A stretch of DNA of 64,000 bases, from positions 32,142 to 96,141 of the forward strand of contig JAQSYI010000026.1 of NCBI GenBank assembly GCA_029256185.1. Reading direction: 5' to 3'. This document shows, piece by piece, positions 50,191 through 58,726 of this stretch. Positions within the stretch are counted from its first letter, which is position 1. Every line of letters starts with the position of its first letter. This DNA is from Paenibacillaceae bacterium. GTDB lineage: Bacteria > Bacillota > Bacilli > Paenibacillales > NBRC-103111. The notes under the pieces are model-generated. The model was not told the DNA's origin and did no database searches. It saw nothing but the letters and a program-made list of their open reading frames with translations. Position numbers and translations under genes: made by a program.

Positions 50191-51318
50191 TTATTCGTAC
50201 CAGTATCCCTTATGTGCCTGTTCCAGACGCATCAGCGCCTCCAGATAATAATAATCTCCCCAGATCATATAGTCATCGGGGCTGTTGCCCAGCCGGACAG
50301 CATAGGAGCCGTGCTTGATGAGGCCTTCAGCATCGGGCTCGCCTATGGTGGAGTAATGCTTCACGAGACCCTCCATGGTTTTTTGGACCCCTTGGCTGAG
50401 GAATTCCCGGTCGGGATCTTCCTGCGGCAGATGCTTCAGGAGCTCCAGCACGCCACAGGCGGTAATGGCCGAAGCCGAGCTGTCCCGCTTGGTTTCTGGC
50501 GTAATTTCCACATCGAAGTCCCAATAAACCACATTATCCTCAGGCAGCCGCTCCAAGAAGTACCTGGCCATCCGTTTGGAGGTATCCAGATAGAGAGGAT
50601 TCTTCGTATAGTGGTAAGCCAGCGCAAAGCCGTATACTCCCCACGCCTGGCCTCGGGTCCAGGTGGAGCCGTCGGAGTTGCCCTGATGGGTGCCGCCGCG
50701 GACGGATTCGCCGGTCTCCGGGTCGAACCAGAAGGTATGGTAGGAGGAATCGTCACCGCGGACCAGGAACCGGCGGGATTTCTCGGTGTGCATGATGGCC
50801 ACATCCCGATAGTTGGCATCCCCGGTCTGCTCGTAGGCCCAGTGCAAGAGCGGCAGATTCATCAGACAGTCAATGATGATCCGTCCCCCGTTCACCGGGT
50901 CACCTTCCCGTCCCCAGGCCTGAATAAGCCTGGATTGAGGCCGCCAGCGCTTAACCAGCACATCCGCCGCCTGAATGGTCAGTTCACGCGCGGCAGCATC
51001 TTTTTCGATCATCCATTGGGCTTTGGAGGACAGGGAATACAGGAACCCGATATCATGGTGGTCCATGCCGGAATTAGTCTCGAGACGCTTGCGGAAGCTC
51101 TCCACGGTACCCCGGGCAGCATCCCGGAAAGTGTCGTCCTTGGTGTACTCGTAAGCCAACCACAAGATACCGGACCAGAACCCGTCCGTCCAATCTGTGT
51201 TAGGATTCAGAAGATACTTGTCATTCAGACTCACATGGGGAAAAAGCTCGCCGTACCGGGTGATATTCGCCCGGGTCTTCTCCACCGCATCCTCAATTGC
51301 TTGTTTCCATAATGTCAT
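50191..51318 (-). CDS. GH88 unsaturated uronyl hydrolase, copy 1
   Basis: A 375-residue cytoplasmic alpha/alpha-barrel enzyme that releases unsaturated uronic acid from the non-reducing end of oligosaccharides made by polysaccharide lyases. The two catalytic Asp residues of the Bacillus GL1 enzyme (D88, D149) correspond to Asp89 in MDHHDIGF and Asp150 in GRIIIDCLMNLPLL. Other signatures: DWTDGFWSGILWLAYE, STWTRGQAWGVYGFALAY, WGDYYYLEALMRL. The second of two nearby ATGs is chosen, with AAGGAG 8 nt upstream. The LacI gene lies directly upstream on the same strand. The product would feed KduI. Confidence 0.9.
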   Translation of the reverse strand: MTLWKQAIEDAVEKTRANITRYGELFPHVSLNDKYLLNPNTDWTDGFWSGILWLAYEYTKDDTFRDAARGTVESFRKRLETNSGMDHHDIGFLYSLSSKAQWMIEKDAAARELTIQAADVLVKRWRPQSRLIQAWGREGDPVNGGRIIIDCLMNLPLLHWAYEQTGDANYRDVAIMHTEKSRRFLVRGDDSSYHTFWFDPETGESVRGGTHQGNSDGSTWTRGQAWGVYGFALAYHYTKNPLYLDTSKRMARYFLERLPEDNVVYWDFDVEITPETKRDSSASAITACGVLELLKHLPQEDPDREFLSQGVQKTMEGLVKHYSTIGEPDAEGLIKHGSYAVRLGNSPDDYMIWGDYYYLEALMRLEQAHKGYWYE

Positions 51319-51350
51319 GCCAATCATCTCCTTATTCAGATAAATAATGA

Positions 51351-52436
51351 TTACCCGCCAATGCAGGGACTTGCATCTGTGGACATTCTGCGCATAAGCT
51401 TCATGGGAATGTGGATCTCATGCGCGGGTCCCTCCTCCGGACGCACCGCCTTATGTCCCTGGAGCGGAATCGCTTCAAGCGCCGCGGCTTCCCCAAGATG
51501 ACTAAGCAGCAGATGAACGGCGTGGAATACTTGGTTCTCCAGATCAATGGCAAGACTCGTAATCGGAGGCCAGCAATAGCTGACAAACATCTGATCGTTA
51601 ATTCCGACTATCTTGATTTGTTCCGGCACCTTCACTCCCCGTTCCCGGAGCCTCGAGAGCATGATGAGGGCATCATAATCATCAAATGCCAGCAAGCCCA
51701 CACTACCGTATTTCTGCACATGCTCCACCAAAGTCTGATACAGGCCCTCTTCCCCCAGAGTGACAGATGGGATAATCTCATGATGCTTGCAGGCCCCGGC
51801 AGCAAGGCCGCCGATCCCCTTAAGAAACCCCAGTTGCCGCTGATGATCCGTGGCCCTCGCCCGTTGCTTGCTGATATAAACCAAAGCCTGGCAGCCTTGC
51901 GCCGCCAGATGCTCCACGGCCTCGGCAGCCCCTCCGGCAAAATCCAGATTCACCGCTCCAAGCGTCACGTCCTCCGGCCAGTTCCATGCATTGAACAGCA
52001 CCATGGGAGTGCCCTCTCCCACGAACTTGCGTGCAAGCTCAGGCGGCATGGCAAGGCCGTGACAGAACAGCCCGTCCACTCTGCGCTGGAGCAGAGTCTC
52101 CAAGTGCCGCTTTTCCAGCTCGGGATTGTTGTATGAGGAGTAGACGGAGAGATGGTAGCCGCAGCGGTGCACAGCGTCCTGCATCACATGGGCGAAATCG
52201 GCGAAGTATCCGCCGAAGCTGGGGAGTATTAGACCAAGCTCAAACGTTTTTTTTCTGCTGAGACTGGCTGCCATTACATTGCGGCGGTAACCAAGCGCCT
52301 GTGCAGCGTCTTCCACCTTGCGGATTGTCTCATGAGAAAGGGGGACGTTCCGCCGGTTCAGAACATTGGACACGGTAGCTATGGAGACACCGGCCGACTT
52401 GGCCACATCGATGATTGTAATTTGCCTGTTCTTCAA
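51351..52436 (-). CDS. LacI-family transcriptional regulator (next to GH88)
   Basis: A 361-residue repressor. Helix-turn-helix ITIIDVAKSAGVSIATVSNV at residues 6-25 with hinge NVMAASLSRKKTFELG, then a sugar-binding core (LGLILPSFGGYFADFAHVM, DGLFCHGLAMPPE, LLAFDDYDALIMLSRL, IKIVGINDQMFVSY). The TTG start at 52436 follows GGGAGGG by 7 nt. A perfect operator-like palindrome lies about 45 bp upstream. Same strand as the GH88 gene and 32 bp from it, so probably co-transcribed and autoregulated. Confidence 0.87.
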   Translation of the reverse strand: MKNRQITIIDVAKSAGVSIATVSNVLNRRNVPLSHETIRKVEDAAQALGYRRNVMAASLSRKKTFELGLILPSFGGYFADFAHVMQDAVHRCGYHLSVYSSYNNPELEKRHLETLLQRRVDGLFCHGLAMPPELARKFVGEGTPMVLFNAWNWPEDVTLGAVNLDFAGGAAEAVEHLAAQGCQALVYISKQRARATDHQRQLGFLKGIGGLAAGACKHHEIIPSVTLGEEGLYQTLVEHVQKYGSVGLLAFDDYDALIMLSRLRERGVKVPEQIKIVGINDQMFVSYCWPPITSLAIDLENQVFHAVHLLLSHLGEAAALEAIPLQGHKAVRPEEGPAHEIHIPMKLMRRMSTDASPCIGG

Positions 52437-52480
52437 GTTCAGCCCTCCCGGTCGGTATGGCAACGCATTGACTGCAAATA

Positions 52481-52494
52481 TTTAAACGTTTAAA
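52481..52494. promoter_or_regulatory. Operator-like palindrome upstream of the LacI gene
   Basis: TTTAAACGTTTAAA is a perfect 14-bp palindrome centred on CG, the form of LacI-family operators, 45 bp before the LacI start. Confidence 0.6.
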
Positions 52495-52688
52495 CTACCC
52501 TTAGTTTACCCAATCCGCCCTTAGCCGTCAATCGCATGGACAGTAAATTTTTACTTAAGAATAGGATGGATCATAGGCCTCAAAACGATGGAGAAGCGAA
52601 AAATTCCGCGGCCATGACTCATCCATGATCCATGGGATGGGGACATGGCATGAGCTGGCATTGGAGCTTGTGCCGTGGCTGGAGGGAC

Positions 52689-52905
52689 GGGATGGTTCTG
52701 CTGGGGCGTGCGATGAGGGCTGACGGGGGCGGGATGGTTCTGCTGGGGCGTGCGACGGGAGTTGACGGAGGTGATATGGTTCCGCTGGGGCGTGCGACGG
52801 GGCTGACGAGAGCGGGATGGTTCTGCTGGGGCGTGCGACGGGAGTTGACGGGGGCGGCAGGGTTCCGCTGGAGCGTGATACGGAGGCTGACGGGGGCGGT
52901 ATGGG
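52689..52905. repeat. 42-bp minisatellite, five units and a partial
   Basis: Units start at 52689, 52731, 52773, 52814, 52856 and (partial) 52898, spacing 42, 42, 41, 42, 42. The consensus begins GGGATGGTTCTGCTGGGGCG and continues TGCGACGGG-GTTGACGGGGGC. G-rich on the plus strand. The rest of 52437-53635 is A+T-rich DNA without supported genes plus the duplicated element at 53490. Confidence 0.9.
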
Positions 52906-53489
52906 CTACACCAGCTTCTTTGCTGGGCATAACTGCAAAAATACAGGTATTTTTCACCAATGTAGCACAATTACCTTGATACCTGTAAAAGTACATTTAT
53001 TTGCAGTCACAGCCCCCCTTTTAACCACTTTTCAATGCAAATACCTGCATATTTACATTTGGTCTACCCGTTCCACTCATTTTTAGGATAAAAAGATGTA
53101 ATATTGCAGTTAGCCTTCTGTTGTTTCCGCCACTACATGCGTTTATCAGCAATATCATTACTCCGCTACCCTCCCCCGGTAAACAACAGTTTGTTGTTTG
53201 ATCATTAGGGATTCCCTTAATTTCACTCTGCGCTATTATGCCGAAACCTGCCGATTTTTCCATAAATCCACTTAATTAGTTGCTTGGTAAATTGCATACT
53301 CCACTTTTCCTTGCCTTGTTCCTCCTTGCCCTGTTCCTCCTTCCTCCGCCCATGCCCTGTTCCTCCTTGCCCCGCCGGGATGGCCCACTCAGGCTCTGGT
53401 CTTCGCGCTCTTTCTTGTCGCTTGCCTTCTTCGCAGCAATATGATATAGTGATTTCTTCGCTCAAATTACCATGATTGCCCTTATCATA

Positions 53490-53610
53490 TCTATGCTTGC
53501 GAAGTGAGTTTTTCGCCATAACCGCTTCGCTTAGGTTATAGAACTCAAAACTCGGTCTATGCTTGCGAAGTGAGTTTTTCGCCATAACCGCTTCGCTTAG
53601 GTTATAGAAC
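53490..53610. repeat. Duplicated 55-bp hairpin element in the leader of the second helD
   Basis: Copies at 53490-53544 and 53556-53610 (period 66) appear identical. Each contains GCGAAG paired to CTTCGC and ATAACC paired to GGTTAT. The second copy ends 25 bp before the start codon of the HelD paralogue, so it lies in the mRNA leader or promoter. Confidence 0.85.
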
Positions 53611-53635
53611 TAAAACTCTTAGGAGGTAACTGAAT

Positions 53636-55768
53636 TTGGAACACGACATTCAAAGTGCCTATCAAGAAGAGCTTCTCCGGCTGGAGAAGGCCGGGGCGGC
53701 CATCAGCCGCCAACTGGAAGAGCTGCGCGCCGTTGCCCGCTACACGGGCCCCAATTTTACCGAACAAGTGCTGGAATCCCTGCGGGAGGAGACCCGGACC
53801 AAGCTGGCCGCTGCCATTCCCGAGCCGTACTTCGGACGGTTGGACTTCCAAGAAGAAGGAACCCAGACGCCCGCTCCCCTCTACATTGGCAAAACTGGTG
53901 TAGAGGACAAGGATACAGGCAAGCCGATGGTCATCGATTGGCGGGCTCCCGTGGCCAGTCTGTTCTATTCCTTTACCGGCGGCGACGGACCTGCGGAATA
54001 CGATTCACCGGACGGCCTGATTGAAGGCCTGGTTTATCTGAAGCGCAATCTGGTAATCCGCAAGCAGATCCTCCAGCGGGTAACGGATACATACATCCGG
54101 GGCAGCAGCGAATCCGCCGTATCCGACGAGTTCCTGCTCTACCGCTTGGGCGAGAACAAGGATAACAAGCTGCGGGATATTGTCTCCACCATCCAGGCGG
54201 AGCAGGACAAAATAATCCGTGCAGCCAAGAACAAAGCCCTGGTCATCCAGGGCGTGGCAGGCAGCGGCAAAACCACAGTCGCCCTGCACCGGCTGGCCTT
54301 CCTGCTGTACCAATACCGGGATCAGGTCCAGGCGGACCGGATGATTATTCTTGCACCCAACCGGATGTTCCTGGATTATATCTCCGGAGTGCTGCCGGAG
54401 TTGGGTGTGGGCGACATCGCCCAGACTACCTTCAACGATTGGGCCATGGGCCGGCTGGAGGATGCAGCCAAACTGGCCGATGAAGCGCCCTATCTGGAGA
54501 AGCGCTTCGCCACCGGAGCAGCCTCCGCAGCGGGGAAGGGGAAGCAGCCCGCCGAGGAGAGCATTCCTTCGGGCCGCTGGAAGGGAAGCGCCCAGTTCTT
54601 GGAACGTCTGGATGCCGAATTGGCGCGGTATGAGAAGACCAGTTTTACCCCGCAGGATTATCATCCCTGGGAGGGAGCGACTACCCTTGCCGGGAGAACG
54701 GTCTATCACTGGTTCTATGTGGAGAACAAGCATGAGCCTCTGTTCAAACGGCGGGAGAGAGTGGTAGCCCGAATCAAGCGCTGGCTGGAGATGGAGCTGG
54801 AGGAAACGCGGGATGAGCGTGTCCGCAAGGAGCGGAAGAAGCTGGCGACAGTCCGCCTGAAGGCCTATCTCAAAGCATGGGAGGAACCGTCCGCGCTCCG
54901 CTTCTACCGCAGCCTGTTCGAGGCTTCCTCGCGGAGAGAATGGGTGCCTGCTCCCTTGGCTGAGGAGACCATGAAGCGTCTGAAGAAAAATGAGCTGCTC
55001 GCCGAAGATGTGGCTCCGGTCCTTTATATTCATAACCGCTTCCACGGCATTCACGGCAACGACCGTTTCGACCATATTGTCATCGATGAAGCGCAGGATT
55101 TCTCCCCGTTCCAGATTGCAGTCCTAAAGCAGCACAGCCGCAATCATTCCTTCACCATTCTGGGAGATTTGGCTCAGGGCATCCATGATTACAAGGGTGT
55201 CCACCGCTGGACGGAATTCACCGACCTGTTCCCGGAAGACGAGACGGACACCTTCCAGTTAAACCGGAGCTACCGTTCCACGATGGAGATCATTCATTTC
55301 GCCAACGGTGTCTTATCCCACAGCGGAGTGGAGGTGGATGCAGCTGTACCGGTGTTCCGCAGCGGCGAGCAAGTGGCAGTGGAAGCCGTTCCCGCCAAAG
55401 AAAGGCTGTCTGCCATCGTGCGGACAGTGCGGGAGCTGTCCGGGAACGAGCAGCATGGCACTCTGGCCGTTATTGGACGCACGGAAGCGGAATGCCGCGG
55501 GATTCATGAGGCGCTGGAGCAAGAAGGCCTCAGGCCTTCCCTGCTGACTGCCAACCAGCAGTCTTATGGGGGCGGATTATCCGTGCTTCCGGTATATCTG
55601 TCCAAGGGCTTCGAGTTTGATGCGGTGCTGGTTGCAGACGCGGACGGCAGCCGGTATGCGGATACGCCCCGGGACGCCAAGCTCCTGTATGTGGCCTGCA
55701 CCCGCGCTCTTCACTTGCTGCGCGTCCAGTATGCCGGCTCTCCATCGCCGCTGCTGCCCCGAGAATAA
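53636..55768 (+). CDS. HelD-type RNA polymerase-recycling ATPase, copy 2 (divergent)
   Basis: A 710-residue superfamily 1 protein of the HelD family, shorter than copy 1 and only distantly like it. Seen: N-terminal coiled coil (YQEELLRLEKAGAAISRQLE), VIDWRAPVASLFYSFTGGD, Walker A GVAGSGKTTVALHRLAF, motif II VIDEAQDFSPFQ, LGDLAQGIHDYKGVHRW, LNRSYRSTMEI and VLPVYLSKGFEFDAVLV. The TTG start follows AGGAGG by 8-9 nt. Relatives such as HelR in actinobacteria protect RNA polymerase from rifamycins; that role here is inference. A duplicated hairpin element precedes it. Confidence 0.88.
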   Translation: MEHDIQSAYQEELLRLEKAGAAISRQLEELRAVARYTGPNFTEQVLESLREETRTKLAAAIPEPYFGRLDFQEEGTQTPAPLYIGKTGVEDKDTGKPMVIDWRAPVASLFYSFTGGDGPAEYDSPDGLIEGLVYLKRNLVIRKQILQRVTDTYIRGSSESAVSDEFLLYRLGENKDNKLRDIVSTIQAEQDKIIRAAKNKALVIQGVAGSGKTTVALHRLAFLLYQYRDQVQADRMIILAPNRMFLDYISGVLPELGVGDIAQTTFNDWAMGRLEDAAKLADEAPYLEKRFATGAASAAGKGKQPAEESIPSGRWKGSAQFLERLDAELARYEKTSFTPQDYHPWEGATTLAGRTVYHWFYVENKHEPLFKRRERVVARIKRWLEMELEETRDERVRKERKKLATVRLKAYLKAWEEPSALRFYRSLFEASSRREWVPAPLAEETMKRLKKNELLAEDVAPVLYIHNRFHGIHGNDRFDHIVIDEAQDFSPFQIAVLKQHSRNHSFTILGDLAQGIHDYKGVHRWTEFTDLFPEDETDTFQLNRSYRSTMEIIHFANGVLSHSGVEVDAAVPVFRSGEQVAVEAVPAKERLSAIVRTVRELSGNEQHGTLAVIGRTEAECRGIHEALEQEGLRPSLLTANQQSYGGGLSVLPVYLSKGFEFDAVLVADADGSRYADTPRDAKLLYVACTRALHLLRVQYAGSPSPLLPRE

Positions 55769-55857
55769 ACGCCTATCGGCGTCCTTTTGACGCTGATGCG
55801 TTTTGTCGAGAAGTCGAGCCGCTTCCACGTTTATACTTTCCGAGATTTTAAAGCCAA

Positions 55858-55895
55858 AAGCACGATCCTCCCTTGCAGGGGGATCGTGCTTCTTT
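55858..55895. terminator. Terminator of the second helD gene
   Basis: AAGCACGATCC and GGATCGTGCTT form a perfect 11-bp stem with CCC/GGG in the loop, followed by CTTTGTGTT. On the other strand TTTGGCTTT follows, so it may also end the GH88 operon. Confidence 0.75.
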
Positions 55896-55962
55896 GTGTT
55901 ATAGTTATTCATCAGTTAAGCTAGGCATCAGTTAAGCTAGGCATCAGTTAAGCTTATTCATA

Positions 55963-57135
55963 CTACCACAGGTACAAATCGTTGCCCTTCAGCTTGAACA
56001 CCGCTTCCATGAAATAGTAGTCCCCGTATATAATGGTATGATGATGGGCGGGCGCATGGTAGGAGCCCGAGCCGCGCTGCAGAATGCAATCATTGCCGCG
56101 GCTCCAGTCGCTGCAGGAACGGTCCAGCGCCTGCAGCAGTTTCAGCGCCGCGCGCAGATACAGGTCCTGCTCATAAGGACCCACTGCCTTGGCCACCTCA
56201 ATCAGCCCGCAAGCGGCAATCGCCGCCGCTGTATTGTCCTCCAGCCTGGGCTCGGCGGGCTGTCTGAAATCAATGGGAATCAGACCGTCCTCCGGAATAT
56301 TGGCGATAAAATAATGGGCAATCCGCTTGGCCGTCTGCAGATACTCTTCCTTGCCCGTGTGAATATAGCTCATCATGAAGCCGTATAAGCCCCAGCTCTG
56401 CCCTCTGGTCCAGGAGGAGCCTTCCTCATACCCCTGGCCCCCGTAAGTGCGGACCACCCCGCCGTGAACGGGGTCAAACTCCACGATATGGTGAACGGAG
56501 CCGTCAGGCCGGACGAAGGTATCCATCACCGTATCCGCATGCCTCACAGCAATCTGGCGGAAGCGGGGATCGCCCGTCTCCTCCGACGCCCAGTAGAGAA
56601 GCGGGATATTGAACATGCAGTCAATAATCGCCCAGCCCCTGGTATCGCTGCCGTCCAGATCGTTCCAGGCCCGGATAAAGCCTCCGGCCAGGTTGAAGCG
56701 GCCCGCCAGCAGATTGGCGGCATGAAGCGCCCGCTTGCGCGATGCGGGATTCCCGGTCACCCGGTAGCTGGCTACGCTGGTGGGCAGCCACATGAAGCCC
56801 ACGTCATGATGAAGTCCGTAAAACTCCTCAAAGCACCGGTCCAGCTGCTCCTCGGAAAAGGCGGCAATCTCCTTGTACTTCTCATTGCCGGTTTCATGAT
56901 GCATCAGCCACATCATCCCGGCCCAGAAGCCGTTGGTCCACCAGCTGATGCCGTCCGCATCCGCTCCGGAGGGATTCTCCACCGCCCGGTTGTCATGCGT
57001 TCCGTCGATTGTCGTATAGGGAATCTTGTTCCCGGACTTCTCGCTGACCCAATCCAGCTTCCCGGTTATTTTCCCTACCGCATCCTGAAGCCACGCCTTA
57101 TCATTGGGATGCAATCCATCAATCGGATAAGCCAT
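55963..57135 (-). CDS. GH88 unsaturated uronyl hydrolase, copy 2
   Basis: A 390-residue relative of the enzyme at 50.2 kb. Catalytic Asp111 in GLHHDVGFMW and Asp172 in GWAIIDCMFNIPLL are conserved, with WWTNGFWAGMMWLMHH, SSWTRGQSWGLYGFMMSY and IYGDYYFMEAVFKL. The start overlaps the GH43 gene by 17 nt with GGAGGCGG upstream. Last gene of the sugar-uptake operon. Together with the GH43 beta-xylosidase it suggests growth on a glycan carrying both xylose and uronic acid after lyase action. Confidence 0.9.
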   Translation of the reverse strand: MAYPIDGLHPNDKAWLQDAVGKITGKLDWVSEKSGNKIPYTTIDGTHDNRAVENPSGADADGISWWTNGFWAGMMWLMHHETGNEKYKEIAAFSEEQLDRCFEEFYGLHHDVGFMWLPTSVASYRVTGNPASRKRALHAANLLAGRFNLAGGFIRAWNDLDGSDTRGWAIIDCMFNIPLLYWASEETGDPRFRQIAVRHADTVMDTFVRPDGSVHHIVEFDPVHGGVVRTYGGQGYEEGSSWTRGQSWGLYGFMMSYIHTGKEEYLQTAKRIAHYFIANIPEDGLIPIDFRQPAEPRLEDNTAAAIAACGLIEVAKAVGPYEQDLYLRAALKLLQALDRSCSDWSRGNDCILQRGSGSYHAPAHHHTIIYGDYYFMEAVFKLKGNDLYLW

Positions 57136-58720
57136 ATCCGTTGTCCGCCTCCTCTAAGTAATCGAAATAATCAAAGTCGGCGTGGAGCGACGTTCCACGG
57201 AGATCCTGGACGCAGACACCCACAAAGGCCCCGGTAAAAGAGAGCTTGGAGGCATACTCGTCCGCAAGCACGCCCGTATACAGCGGCGGGCCGACAGGCT
57301 TCCACTCTTGTCCGTCAGCGGAACAATAAAATTGCGCGGTCTCATCGCGGATAACAGCCCGCAGCCGGCACTTCTCCCAATCGTCAATATTCACATAATC
57401 ATCGGACTCATCATACCGGCCCTGCTGATTGATCACCACAGTCAGATGCCTGCCCCGCTCCTCGTCATGCGAGATTCTCAGATAATAATGATCCGACTCA
57501 TCGTAATACAGAACCAGTCCCGCCATCTGGGCGAAGCTCTCCGGCGCAAACTCCACGCAGGTTTCCACTTGGCACCGTAGGCTCTGGAGCCGTCTGGCAA
57601 CCAGGCTCTGGCGGTTCCAGGAATACAGGGATTCCCGGCCGTACAATCGGAGAAAGCCGGGCCGCTCCCGCAGAGTAAGCCAGGATTCGTCGGCGGGAAC
57701 ACGCAAGGTATTCCAGTGGATGCCCAGCTCGCCGCCGTCAAAATGGTCCCGCTCCGGTTCCGCCGCAAAGGGATGCGGAGGCAGATCCGGTGCAGGCACG
57801 GCAAGCTGCGGCAGCCGCCCCGGCACGGCCAGACGCAGCCAGCCGCCGTCTGTCCAGACCACCTTCTGCAGAGCCGTTTCCCTGCCCAGCGGGCTCAGCC
57901 CGCTGCCATCCGGCAAAGGCCGGCTGCAGATATGCGCCATGTACCAGTCACCGTGCTGGGTCTCCACCAGACTGCCATGCCCGGCCTTCTGCAAGGGATG
58001 CTCCGGATGCCCAACCGTGGTGAGGAGGGGATAATCCGGATCAGCCTCATACGGGCCGCATACCGTTCTGGAGCGCATCAGCGTTGCGGCATGCCTACTG
58101 CCCGTTCCCCCTTCGGCAACCAGCAGATAGTACCAGCCATCCTTTTTGTATACCATCGGGCCTTCCGTAACCCCAAGATCGGTGCCCCCAGTCACCTGCA
58201 GGACAGGACCTGTCAGCTGCCGGGCAGCAGGCAGATACTCCTGCACGATGATGCCTGCGAACCGGTTGCGGTTTTTGCGGAAATCCCACTGCATGTTGAA
58301 GATCCACTTTCTCCCGTCGTCATCATGGAACAGGAAATGGTCAAATCCGCTTGCGTTCAAATAAACCGGCTCGGACCAGGGACCTTCAATGGAGGGGGCG
58401 GTCACCAGATAATTATGCAGGTCCTTGTACACGCCGCGGCGCCCCACCACATTGGTATAGCAAAGATAGAACGTATGGTTGTCCCAGCTCAGGGAAGGAG
58501 CCCAGATGCCGCCGGAGCTGGGAACTCCCCGCAGGTCCAGCAGACTGAGGCGGTCCAGCGGCCGGGTCAGCGGACGCCAGTGAACCAGATCCCGGGAATG
58601 GTGAATCAGCACTCCGGGAAACCACTCGAAGGTGGAGGTGGCCATATAATAATCATCCCCCGCGCGGATAAGGGAGGCATCGGGCTGAAAGCCGCGCAGC
58701 ACCGGATTGTGAATAAGCAT
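57119..58720 (-). CDS. xynB: GH43 beta-xylosidase
   Basis: A 533-residue cytoplasmic exo-glycosidase. The five-blade propeller catalytic residues align with Geobacillus XynB3: base Asp14 (RGFQPDASLI), pKa modulator Asp127 (ASGFDHFLFHDD) and acid Glu186 (LGVTEGPMVYKK). YMATSTFEWFPGVLIHHSRD is typical of beta-xylosidases. Residues about 335-525 are the beta-sandwich C-terminal domain of this subgroup (HFDGGELGIHWNTLRVP). AAAGGA overlaps the stop of the permease gene 6 nt before the ATG. An arabinofuranosidase side activity is possible. Confidence 0.92.
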   Translation of the reverse strand: MLIHNPVLRGFQPDASLIRAGDDYYMATSTFEWFPGVLIHHSRDLVHWRPLTRPLDRLSLLDLRGVPSSGGIWAPSLSWDNHTFYLCYTNVVGRRGVYKDLHNYLVTAPSIEGPWSEPVYLNASGFDHFLFHDDDGRKWIFNMQWDFRKNRNRFAGIIVQEYLPAARQLTGPVLQVTGGTDLGVTEGPMVYKKDGWYYLLVAEGGTGSRHAATLMRSRTVCGPYEADPDYPLLTTVGHPEHPLQKAGHGSLVETQHGDWYMAHICSRPLPDGSGLSPLGRETALQKVVWTDGGWLRLAVPGRLPQLAVPAPDLPPHPFAAEPERDHFDGGELGIHWNTLRVPADESWLTLRERPGFLRLYGRESLYSWNRQSLVARRLQSLRCQVETCVEFAPESFAQMAGLVLYYDESDHYYLRISHDEERGRHLTVVINQQGRYDESDDYVNIDDWEKCRLRAVIRDETAQFYCSADGQEWKPVGPPLYTGVLADEYASKLSFTGAFVGVCVQDLRGTSLHADFDYFDYLEEADNGYGLSD

Positions 58721-58726
58721 GATACC

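Noticed and set aside
50146..51312. A 388-codon plus-strand open frame
   Set aside because: Mirror of the GH88 gene on the minus strand, whose catalytic Asp residues and ribosome site are clear.
52551..52996. Proline-rich or Gly/Trp-rich repeat proteins on both strands
   Set aside because: Generated by the 42-bp minisatellite. One unit is 41 bp, which breaks the repeated peptide, and no ribosome site precedes either frame.
55908..55955. Three copies of CATCAGTTAAGCT
   Set aside because: A simple 16-bp tandem slip between the terminator and the GH88 stop; no palindrome or phasing worth separate notice.
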